A DNA stretch of 64,000 nt from CAYTBN01 sp964542165. GTDB taxonomy: Bacteria > Myxococcota_A > UBA796 > UBA9615 > CAYRNR01. The stretch lies in contig CAZITQ010000003.1 in the NCBI GenBank assembly GCA_964542165.1, positions 40,183-104,182 of the forward strand, in the 5' to 3' direction. A model generated the notes under the pieces. That model was not told where the DNA came from. It did no database searches and worked only from the letters and a program-made list of their open reading frames with translations. Below are positions 25,596 to 34,387 of the stretch, piece after piece. Within the stretch, counting starts at the first letter, position 1. Each line of letters begins with the position of its first letter. The position numbers were made by a program, and so were the translations under genes.

Positions 25596-25613
25596 CCGTC
25601 AACGGTCTGACGG
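25596..25613 (-). promoter_or_regulatory. Palindromic site upstream of flgB, putative activator enhancer
   Basis: CCGTCAA-cggt-CTGACGG, an inverted repeat with the same half-sites and 4-bp spacer as the copies upstream of motA. It overlaps the stop codon of the TPR gene and is centred about 96 bp upstream of the predicted flgB transcription start, a normal distance for an NtrC-type enhancer. The sequence match is direct; binding by the locus activator is inferred. Confidence 0.6.
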
Positions 25614-27976
25614 ATGGCTGGCGCCGGTGGCGTCGGAGTCGAAGGCGCTGGGCACACCGATGAGCTTGTCCATGCGGCGGTACCACAGCATCTCGGCCGC
25701 CTCCTCGGTGGCGAGGCCGTTCCAGAAGGCGGGCTCCCCGCCCCGGGACGGATCGTCGAGCAGGGCGTGGGCCTCGTCCAGTCGACCCTGATCGCGCAGG
25801 ACCTTGGCCCGCAGGTACAGGGCGGCCTCCCGCGAGGTGGCGGGAAGGTCCCCCGCGACGAGGGCCGTCAACCGCTCGTCGGCGGCCTGCAGTCGTCCGG
25901 CCCGGTAGAGTGCCCACGACTCGAGGAGCTGGTCCTCGGCGACCGGCTCCGCACCGGTGGCCCTCGCCCGGCCCAGCGCGTCGGCGGCGTCGGCCCAGCG
26001 CTCCTGGCGCAGCGCCACGTGCCCGGCGAGCCGCTCGGCGCGTGCCCGGATGTCCGCGGGGGCAGACCGCGCCTCCAGTACACCGGCGACCCGCTCCCCC
26101 GCCTCGCCGACGCGTCCGGCGCTCAGCAGCAGATTCGCCTCGAGCACATCGGCCTGCAGCATCCGGGAGGAGGTCGTGGCGGACTTGCGGAAATAGGCCA
26201 CGGTCTCCAGGCCCGCGTCGAGGCGGTCCAGGGCGTGGTACAGCTCCGCCAGACGCAGGAGCACCTCCTCGCGCTGGTCGACGGTGATTCGCTCGTCGGC
26301 GAGCATCGAGGTCAGAGCCCGGCGGGCCTCCTCGTGCAGCTGCAGCGCCCGCAGGTCTCCAGCCACCTCCCACAGCAACGCTGGATCCGTGCAGGTGGCG
26401 GCATCCCGGCGGTCGACGAATTCCAGGTAGAGCCCGGCTGCGAGGACCTGGTTGTCCTCCTCGCGCGCCATCTGCATCAGCTCCGCGGCGGCGGAGCACA
26501 TCCGGCCCTCGACCTGCAGTCGACCCATGAACTCGCCGTGGAAGCGCAGGGTCTCCTTGTCCAGCCGGCATCCGTCGAGCAGCATCCCGTTGTGGTGCAG
26601 GAAGGCGGCCTCGGCCAGAGCGATCTCCAGGGCCGTCGTCGGCTCCACCTGGCTCAACACGCGCAGATGGGCGATGGCGTCGGGGAATTCCAGCTCACCG
26701 CCGCCGGTGAGCAGATCCCACTCGAGCCGTCGCAGCCGCTCCATCAGGCTCGCGCGCCCCGTGGCGTCCGCCTTGAGCTCCCCGAGCCAGTAGCGCACGT
26801 CGGCCTCGTCGTCGCGCATCATCGCGCAGTCCACCAGTCGCACCAGGACCAGGTGCTGGCGCTCGGGGTCCTGGTCCAGGAGGCGAACGAGCAGGCTGGC
26901 GGCGTGCTTGGGTTCCGCCGCCCGGTACGCCAGCTCCGCTTCCAGCCAGGGATCGAACTCGATGTCCGGCCAGCCCCTCCGCAGGATCTCGACCGATGCG
27001 TTGGCCTCCTGCATCCGCTCCATGGCGGCAAACGTCGTCGCGAGCCCCGCCAGGGCGTTGCCCCGGGCCTCGTTCGGCAGCGCCTCCCCGGCCCGCTCCA
27101 GGTCGTCGATGGCCGAATCCAGCCGGCCCATCGCCTGGCGGGCCATCCCCTGGCCCAGCAGGTGCCAGCCCGCCCGCGGTGTGTAGGAGAACTGGCGCGC
27201 CGCTCTCTCGAAGTAGTAGGCCGCCTCGTCGTAGGCCCCGGCGAGGTAGAGACACTCGCCGGCCAGGGCCAGGGTCGACTCGTGGGTGAGATCGTCCTCC
27301 ATCCGCGAGGCCACCAGCTGGAATCGTGCCCCGCACTCGTCCCACCAGGCCGGGTCCTCGCCGGCGTCCGCCTTGGCCCGCGCCTCCATCCCCGCCGCGA
27401 GGCTCGGGGTCACGATCAGCGAGGTGGTGGTCTCGATCTCCGCCGCGGCGGCGTCGTCGAGGGGGACCGTCGGCAGGATGACGCTGTCCCCCGCGGCCAC
27501 GAAGGGACGCGAAACGAAGGACCAGGGGCTCGCCTCTCCCAGGGGCAGATAGCCCATGCCCTCGCCCGGGTGGGCGCGCCCTGGGTTGACCCCCTCGGCG
27601 AGCGATTCGCCCAACGCGGTGGGGTGCTCCCCCTCCTCCCGAGCACGCAGCTCCACCCGGAGCTCGCCGTCGGGCCCGAGACGGACGGTCGAACCGTCGA
27701 CCACCTCGTCCAGGACCAGGACCACAACGGTGCTGCCGTCGTCCCGGATCTCGACCCTCGCGGCGTCCACGCGGTCGTGGCGCAGCACCTCCACCTGACG
27801 GAGCAGGTCGGGATCGCCGCGCCAGATCTGGATCCGCAGTTCGCCCCAGACCGGGCAGGGGTCCCAGGTCGCGCGAGCGTCCTCTCCCAGATCGAGGGTC
27901 ACCGGGCCGCTGCGGCTCCGGGCGGCCGCCGGCAGGGCGGTGGTGATCGTCAGCAGGACGATCGGGAGGAGGCTCC

Positions 27977-27980
<4 letters not shown>
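25599..27980 (-). CDS. Large exported TPR-superhelix protein of the flagellar locus (PflA-like architecture)
   Basis: The 793-residue product has a signal peptide (about 1-21, MRSLLPIVLLTITTALPAAA). A beta-rich N-terminal region (about 22-190) and then about 570 residues of helical TPR/Sel1-like repeats follow (for example AYDEAAYYFERAARQFSYTP, GRLDSAIDDLERAGEALPNE, GRLDEAHALLDDPSRGG). ATG overlaps the activator stop by four bases, so the two are co-transcribed, and the gene ends about 90 bp before the flgB promoter. Length and domain order recall PflA, the periplasmic TPR scaffold of Campylobacter-type motors. That is an architectural comparison, not a demonstrated homology. It could equally be a periplasmic assembly factor specific to this lineage. 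Confidence 0.75.
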
Positions 27981-29359
<1,379 letters not shown>

Positions 29360-29555
29360 CTTCCCCGGTTCCCTTCGGGGTCCAGACGTCACGGGGAACG
29401 CCGATGGCGGCGGCGTGCCCGGTGTCGCGTTGCCACGCCGGCTCTCAGGTCGGGGGATCGCCCTGCGAAGCCGTCATGGCTCCGCGCGGGCGTCCGAACA
29501 GAGTGCCGTCCTAGACTCCCAATTGTTGCATGCGCAGTAACTGGCTCTGATAACA

Positions 29556-29584
29556 AATGTACTGCAGGCGTGGGCAGGGGTCAA
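29556..29584 (-). promoter_or_regulatory. Putative sigma-70 promoter of the flagellar activator gene
   Basis: On the minus strand TTGACC (29579-29584) and TACATT (29556-29561) are separated by 17 bp: five of six and four of six matches to the housekeeping consensus. Transcription would start near 29549. Flagellar master activators are usually read by the housekeeping sigma factor, which fits. Confidence 0.45.
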
Positions 29585-29648
29585 TCGCTTTTTTTGGACC
29601 GCCAAGAAAATGGCTCCAACCCACGGAGATCGCTGGGGAAAGTCGATG

Positions 29649-29677
29649 GGCTGCGGCGAAGGGCGCTTCGCGCAGCC
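29649..29677 (-). terminator. Hairpin after the diguanylate cyclase gene
   Basis: Four bases after the stop codon a 12-bp stem (GGCTGC-GCGAAG paired with CTTCGC-c-GCAGCC, one bulged C, loop CGCC) can form. The bases that follow are CATCGACTTT, only a weak U-tract, so termination efficiency is uncertain. Confidence 0.5.
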
Positions 29678-29680
29678 GCT

Positions 29681-30763
29681 TCAGGCGGGGCAGCAGACCT
29701 GGTTTCGACCGCTCTTCTTGGCCTGGTAGAGGGCCTGGTCCGCGCGCTTGAGGAGGTCCTCGGCCGCCTCCCCCGCCTTGGCCGAGGCGACGCCGAAGCT
29801 CGCGGTGCAGCGCAACGCGCCAGAGCCGGTGTCGACGGACAGGGCGGCGATGGCCTGACGGATCCGCTCGGCCACCGCGGCGCCGCCCGGCCCATCGGTG
29901 TCGGAAAGCAGGATCGCGAACTCCTCCCCGCCGAAGCGGGCGGCGTAGTCGGTCTTGCGCAGGACGTTCTCGGCCAGACACCGGCCGACGGTCGACAGCA
30001 CCTTGTCCCCCACGTCGTGCCCGTAGGTGTCGTTGACGGACTTGAAGTGGTCCAGGTCGATCATGACCATGCACAGGTGGTCGTCCTCGACCCCGGGCAG
30101 GCGCTCGGACATGAACTCGTCCAGCCATCGGCGGCTGCAGACCCCGGTCAGCGCGTCGATCTGCAGCTTCTGCTCCGCGCGGGAGAGCTTGCTGCGCATC
30201 TTGCCCAGCTCCTTGTGCAGGGCCTTCTCCCGCCCCTTCTCCTGCTCGCGCTGCTTCTCGACCGACTCCGAGAGGCTCTTGACCTTCTTGCGCACGGTGT
30301 CGACCACGGACTCCAGGTCACCGAGTTCGGTGGCCTGGCGGATCTCGCCGATGACCTTCTCCATCTCCTGACGGGAGTCCTCGGCCTCCTGGACGCCCTG
30401 GATGAAGGCCGAAGAGATGTCCTCGACCAGGGATCCCAGGAGCTGCTCCCGGGCCTTGTTGAGGTGCAGTAGCTCCTGGACGAGTCCGCCGACCGTGACC
30501 CGAGCCTCCTTCTCGGCCGGGGCCTTTCCGTCCTTGAGCGTGGTGTCCAGGTCATCCAGCGAGCGGCGGAACTTGGTGAGCTCCTTGTAGGGCGAGTGCA
30601 CGGCAAGGTGGCGGAAGGCGACCACCAGCGTCCTCGCTGTCCGCGAGAGAGCCTTGACCGCGATCTGCTGCTCCTCCATCAAGGAGCGGGCGGCCTGGCG
30701 GCGGTCCGCGGCCCCCGCGGGGCGCCCGCCGCCTTTCTTGCCACCCTGCTGCCACCAGGACAT
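29681..30763 (-). CDS. GGDEF diguanylate cyclase, soluble
   Basis: The 360-residue protein has a long helical, coiled-coil N-terminal region (about 25-200) with no membrane helix. A complete GGDEF domain (about 205-355) follows. The signature is GGEEF at the active site, preceded five residues earlier by the inhibitory I-site RxxD (RKTD). IDALTGVCSRRWLDEF and DLDHFKSVNDTYGHDVGD complete the domain, so synthesis of cyclic di-GMP with product inhibition is expected. The ATG at 30763 was chosen because a -10 TATAAT lies about 37 bp upstream, inside the longer frame. It lies next to the flagellar locus, so control of motility is plausible. Confidence 0.9.
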   Translation of the reverse strand: MSWWQQGGKKGGGRPAGAADRRQAARSLMEEQQIAVKALSRTARTLVVAFRHLAVHSPYKELTKFRRSLDDLDTTLKDGKAPAEKEARVTVGGLVQELLHLNKAREQLLGSLVEDISSAFIQGVQEAEDSRQEMEKVIGEIRQATELGDLESVVDTVRKKVKSLSESVEKQREQEKGREKALHKELGKMRSKLSRAEQKLQIDALTGVCSRRWLDEFMSERLPGVEDDHLCMVMIDLDHFKSVNDTYGHDVGDKVLSTVGRCLAENVLRKTDYAARFGGEEFAILLSDTDGPGGAAVAERIRQAIAALSVDTGSGALRCTASFGVASAKAGEAAEDLLKRADQALYQAKKSGRNQVCCPA

Positions 30764-30799
30764 GCGTGCCCCTCTCGCGCGACCCACATTCGACCGATG

Positions 30800-30805
30800 A
30801 TTATA
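30800..30805 (-). promoter_or_regulatory. Perfect TATAAT -10 element of the diguanylate cyclase gene
   Basis: TATAAT is present on the minus strand with a predicted start near 30793 and a 30-nt leader. The -35 region at 17 bp spacing (TGGTGG) is poor, so activity may depend on an activator. A perfect -10 is rare in such GC-rich sequence. Confidence 0.5.
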
Positions 30806-30891
30806 AAGCCGGTTTGATGGGACCACCAGCCATGGCCACTGCGGCGCTCCCCCTCGATCGCCCCGTCGCGAGCAAAAAACGAGCCCCGGGC

Positions 30892-30919
30892 TAAAGGACT
30901 CGTACCTTGCGTCCGATAC
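30892..30919 (+). promoter_or_regulatory. Possible FliA (sigma-28) type promoter of the pseudo-receiver gene
   Basis: TAAA (30892-30895) and TCCGATAC (30912-30919) resemble the TAAA / GCCGATAA elements with a 16-bp spacer, one longer than the usual 15. Transcription would begin within a base or two of the gene's ATG, implying an almost leaderless message, and indeed no Shine-Dalgarno is visible there. Confidence 0.35.
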
Positions 30920-30926
30920 CTCCCCC

Positions 30927-31337
30927 ATGGACCACCCCGACATCGATCACGCGCTCTGCCCCGACCTGCTGGTCTATGCCGGCCACGTCGACGACGTCGA
31001 CGAGGACTCCGTCGTCGCCGCCCTCACCGAGACGGGGGTCCAGGTGAGGCGAGCGCGCACGGCACAGGAAGCGGCGGCGCTGGTGCGTTTTCTACCGGTG
31101 AGGCTGCTGGTGGTCGGCCTGGACGGCCCCGAGGATGTCTGGCGCCTGATCCGCGAGACGGCCAACGGCGAGCGACCGATCCCCGTGGCCTGCCTTTCCG
31201 CCACCGCGACCCGCAGCCGGGTCCTCGGCGCCGTGCGGCGGGGGGCCAGCAGCTATCTGGTGGGGCCGATCGACGGTTCGGCGGTAGCCACCTCGCTGAC
31301 CCCGCTACTCAACGGCCACGCCCCTCCCCAGGAGTAG
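30927..31337 (+). CDS. Truncated pseudo-receiver (REC-like) protein
   Basis: The 136-residue protein has a receiver-like alternation of strands and helices: PDLLVYAGHVDDVDEDSVVAAL, VRLLVVGLDGPEDVWRLI, IPVACLSATAT, GASSYLVGPID. The phospho-acceptor position is Gly (VVGLDG) and the conserved Lys is replaced (YLVGP), so it should not be phosphorylated. The reading frame stops at a TAG created by a perfect 50-bp tandem duplication; without it the protein would continue for 16 further residues to 31432. It is divergent from the diguanylate cyclase gene. No ribosome binding site is seen before the ATG. Confidence 0.65.
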   Translation: MDHPDIDHALCPDLLVYAGHVDDVDEDSVVAALTETGVQVRRARTAQEAAALVRFLPVRLLVVGLDGPEDVWRLIRETANGERPIPVACLSATATRSRVLGAVRRGASSYLVGPIDGSAVATSLTPLLNGHAPPQE

Positions 31338-31383
31338 CCACCTCGCTGACCCCGCTACTCAACGGCCACGCCCCTCCCCAGGA
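31284..31383. repeat. Perfect 50-bp tandem duplication
   Basis: Bases 31284-31333 are repeated exactly at 31334-31383. Fifty is not a multiple of three, so the second copy shifts the frame and introduces TAG at 31335-31337. Removing one copy restores a frame ending DEPSISPGGSLEELAS at TGA 31430-31432. The complete identity suggests a recent event, or possibly an assembly artefact. Confidence 0.95.
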
Positions 31384-31439
31384 CGAGCCGTCGATCTCGC
31401 CCGGCGGCTCCCTCGAAGAACTCGCCTCCTGACCCGCGC

Positions 31440-32624
31440 TCACCCGACCAGCCACAGCTCCTTCTGGGGCGGTGACAGGAACCGGCAGCCGTCCGCTGTG
31501 ACCACGACGATTTCCTCCACCGTCGCCACGCCATGGCCTTCGATGGGGAGCCTGGGCTCGATGGTGTAGACCTGGCCCTCGCGCACCTTCATGTGGGGGA
31601 TGTCCCCGTACCGCTCCCACTCGGGCGCCAGGAGCCCGCCCCCGTCGTGGGCCTCGCGACCGATCTGGTGTCCCAGGGCATGGGGGTACTCCGGGTACCC
31701 TCGGTCGGTGATGTACCCGCGGGCGACGGCGTCGACCTCCTTGCCCGTCACACCGGGCCGGAGGAACTCGGCGGCGGCGTGGACCGCATCGACCACGGTG
31801 CGGAAACCGCGCTCCACCTCGGGAGGGGCAGTGTCCTCGCCGTCCCGGAGGAAGTACCAGGTCCGTTGCAGGTCGGAGCAGTAGTCGTCCACGCGGACGC
31901 CGAAATCGATGTTCAGGACGTGCCCCGGGTCCACCCGCCGGTCCGTGGGGCCCGCGTGGGCACCGGCCGAATCGGGTCCAGTGAACACGGCCGGGCAGTG
32001 CTCGGGATCCCAGGCCAGCCCCACCCCCTCACGCTCGACCTCGGCCAGCAGGAAGGCGGCGATCTCCTTCTCCGTCCGGCCCGCTCTCATGAAAGAAGAC
32101 GCGCGCGCGAACAGATCGATCGTGAGGTCCACGGCGGCGCGAATCCTCGCCAGCTCGGTGGGCGTCTTGAGACCCCGGAGGTCCGCCAGCAGGGCCTCGG
32201 ACGAGACGAACCGCTCCGGGTAGGGGGTGCCCTCCAGCAAATCCACCAGCTGCAAGTAGAGCCCGTGGCGAAGGCCGTCCGCCATGGGTGAGTTGCGCGA
32301 GTAGTTGAGGCCGACCCGGATCGGATCCAGCCGCGTGAGCTGCTCCCGCAGCGGATCCCGTACCGAGTTCACGTAGCCGGTGACCTCCGGGAAGGTGCCG
32401 GCCCCCTCCACGTTGGCGACGTCCAGGCTTCCCACCAGGGCGAACGTGTGCCCCGAACGGTGGATGCCGAAGGCCGACGACCAGGTCACGTTCGCCCCCA
32501 GGATCAGGTCCAGGGAGGGATCGGGGAGGCTGGCGCTCTCGGACACGAAGGTCAGCCACAGGTCCAGGCCGTGCTCGGAGAGCAGGGACACGGCCTGGTC
32601 GATCTTCTCGGTCCGGAGGCTCAC
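31440..32624 (-). CDS. M24 family metallopeptidase (Xaa-Pro aminopeptidase-like)
   Basis: The 394-residue protein has an N-terminal creatinase-like domain (about 1-150) and a C-terminal pita-bread M24 domain. The metal ligands are present: Asp in NIDFGVRVDDYCSD (two), His in HALGHQIGREAHDGG, Glu in YTIEPRLP and Glu in TVEEIVVV. It probably removes N-terminal residues from proline-containing or other peptides in the cytoplasm. The GTG at 32624 overlaps the pepT stop by four bases and has GGGAGGAG upstream, so the pair forms a peptide-salvage operon. Confidence 0.88.
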   Translation of the reverse strand: MSLRTEKIDQAVSLLSEHGLDLWLTFVSESASLPDPSLDLILGANVTWSSAFGIHRSGHTFALVGSLDVANVEGAGTFPEVTGYVNSVRDPLREQLTRLDPIRVGLNYSRNSPMADGLRHGLYLQLVDLLEGTPYPERFVSSEALLADLRGLKTPTELARIRAAVDLTIDLFARASSFMRAGRTEKEIAAFLLAEVEREGVGLAWDPEHCPAVFTGPDSAGAHAGPTDRRVDPGHVLNIDFGVRVDDYCSDLQRTWYFLRDGEDTAPPEVERGFRTVVDAVHAAAEFLRPGVTGKEVDAVARGYITDRGYPEYPHALGHQIGREAHDGGGLLAPEWERYGDIPHMKVREGQVYTIEPRLPIEGHGVATVEEIVVVTADGCRFLSPPQKELWLVG

Positions 32625-33859
32625 GCCCGCTCCTCCCACAGCCGGATCAGGTGGACGCCCACGTCCACGGCTCGCTTCATGGTCTCGATCCCGACGTACT
32701 CGCGCAGGGAGTGGAAGTTGAGGCCGCCGGCGAAGATGTTGGGGGTCGGCAGACCCTCGTTGGTCAGCCGGGAGCCGTCGGTCCCACCGCGGATGGACGC
32801 GACCACCGGGTCGAGGCCCGCTCGCCGGATGGCCTCCTCCGCCCGTTCGTGCACCTCGGGGTGCTTCTCCAGCTCGTCTCGCATGTTTCGGTACTGCGTC
32901 TTGACCTCGATCTGAACCGCGCTCCCCGGGACCTGGGCCTCGGCCTGGCGCGCCAGGTCGTTGAGGTAGGCCTCCTGCTCCCGCAGGTCCTGGGTCACGA
33001 AGGAACGCAGCAGCACCTTGACGGTGACCTTGTCCACACCGCCCTCGATGGCGTAGGGGTGCACGTACTGTTCCATCCCCGCGGTGGTCTCCGGGCTCAG
33101 CCGGTCCTTGGGCAGACGATCCACGAAGGCGGCGGCCACCTTCACCGCGTTGATCATCTTGTCCTTGGCGAACCCCGGGTGAACGTTGACCCCGTTGCAG
33201 GTGACCACGGCCAGGTCGGCAGAGAAGGTCTCGATCTCCATCTGGCCCGCGGTGGTGCCGTCGAAGGTGTAGGCGGCCACGGCGCCCACCTTGTCCTTGT
33301 TCAGCTTGTCCACGCCGCGGCCGATCTCCTCGTCCACGGTGAACACGACCCGGACGGGTCCGCGCTTGATCTCCGGGTGACGGGCGAGGTGGGCCACTGC
33401 GTCCATGATCTCGGCGATGCCGGCCTTGTCGTCTGCACCCAGCAGGGTCGTTCCGTCGCTGGTGATCACCTGGGTCCCGACCAGGTCGTTCAGATGGGGG
33501 TTGTCCGCCACCGCGATGACCATGTCCGGTGCGCCCGGCAGGACGAGGTCACCGCCCTCGTAATCGTGGATGATGGGGTTGACGTTCACCCCCGGAGCGT
33601 CCGGGGAGGTGTCCTGGTGGGCGAGCAGGGCGATGGTGGGGACGTCCTTGTCGCTGTTGGAGGGGAGCAGTCCGTAGACGTAGCCGTTGTCGTCCAGCTC
33701 GGCCTCCAGGCCCAGCTCGTTGAGCTCCTGGACCAGGAGCCGGCCCAGCACCTTCTGCTTCTCGGTGCTGGGGCAGGTCGGGGAACTCTCGTCAGCCTGG
33801 GTGTCGATCTGGACGTAGCGCAGGAATCGGTCCACCACGGTGTAATCGATCTCGCTCAT
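32621..33859 (-). CDS. pepT: Peptidase T (tripeptide aminopeptidase)
   Basis: The 412-residue product is a PepT-type M20B dizinc peptidase that trims N-terminal residues from tripeptides. Metal and catalytic motifs are in place: ALLAHQDTSPD (His and catalytic Asp), SDGTTLLGADDKAGIAEIMD, FTVDEEIGRGVDK (catalytic Glu), FDGTTAGQMEIETF and IRGGTDGSRLTNEGLPTPN. The length is normal. The ATG at 33859 follows AGGCCGTCCC with a weak ribosome binding site. Upstream in-frame sequence is not PepT-like. Confidence 0.93.
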   Translation of the reverse strand: MSEIDYTVVDRFLRYVQIDTQADESSPTCPSTEKQKVLGRLLVQELNELGLEAELDDNGYVYGLLPSNSDKDVPTIALLAHQDTSPDAPGVNVNPIIHDYEGGDLVLPGAPDMVIAVADNPHLNDLVGTQVITSDGTTLLGADDKAGIAEIMDAVAHLARHPEIKRGPVRVVFTVDEEIGRGVDKLNKDKVGAVAAYTFDGTTAGQMEIETFSADLAVVTCNGVNVHPGFAKDKMINAVKVAAAFVDRLPKDRLSPETTAGMEQYVHPYAIEGGVDKVTVKVLLRSFVTQDLREQEAYLNDLARQAEAQVPGSAVQIEVKTQYRNMRDELEKHPEVHERAEEAIRRAGLDPVVASIRGGTDGSRLTNEGLPTPNIFAGGLNFHSLREYVGIETMKRAVDVGVHLIRLWEERA

Positions 33860-34012
33860 GGGACGGCCTTCCGGGTTGGGGTTGCGGCAGCCCCACGCCG
33901 GGCAGCGGGCAGCGGGGCGGGGGGCAGAGACTATCGGAACGCGGGAGGGCCGGCAAGCGGTCCGCCGGCGTCCTCCCACGCCGATCCGATATACTCCGTT
34001 GACGAGGTCCAC

Positions 34013-34192
34013 ATGCGCGACGGATTCCTTTGGCTGGCACTCGCACTCGCCCTCGGATCACTGTTCGGGGCAGCCTGCGATCCCCCCCCCTGGGAGATGC
34101 CCTGCCCGGAGGGCTGGGTGATGGACGCCGATCAGAACTGCTACGACCCCGCGGGGGACGACGATTCGGCTTCGGACGAGGCCGAGGAGTGA
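34013..34192 (+). CDS. Small lipoprotein with acidic tail
   Basis: The 59-residue protein has a lipoprotein signal (hydrophobic 5-19, lipobox FGAAC with Cys at 22). The mature part is only about 38 residues, with DPPPWEMPCPEGWVMDADQN, two further cysteines and a DDDSASDEAEE tail of a kind repeated at the end of the window. GAGGT precedes the ATG and TATACT (33990-33995) could be its -10 element. Function unknown. The short acidic exported products seem characteristic of this genome. Confidence 0.65.
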   Translation: MRDGFLWLALALALGSLFGAACDPPPWEMPCPEGWVMDADQNCYDPAGDDDSASDEAEE

Positions 34193-34387
34193 TCCCACGC
34201 CGCTCCCGTTCGGGAAACGGCGGCGAAAACGTGGACCCGGACGTCATCGTTTCGCTACACTGCTAGGAACCCGAGGCATGAGGCCGCGGATCGTTTTGCG
34301 CGCACAGGCACGCAGGACGTGGACGTGGACGCATGCAGGCGAGAATAAAAGGGGCTCTCGAACGACCCGTTCTCGAGGGAGGACCAC

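Larger units (their letters stand above)
29360..29680. other. 321-bp intergenic region between diguanylate cyclase gene and flagellar activator
   Basis: The segment is locally AT-richer than its surroundings (29510-29620). It carries a hairpin just after the diguanylate cyclase stop and a plausible sigma-70 promoter for the activator, both listed separately. The predicted activator leader would be about 190 nt. No open reading frame or known riboswitch motif was recognised in it. Confidence 0.6.
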
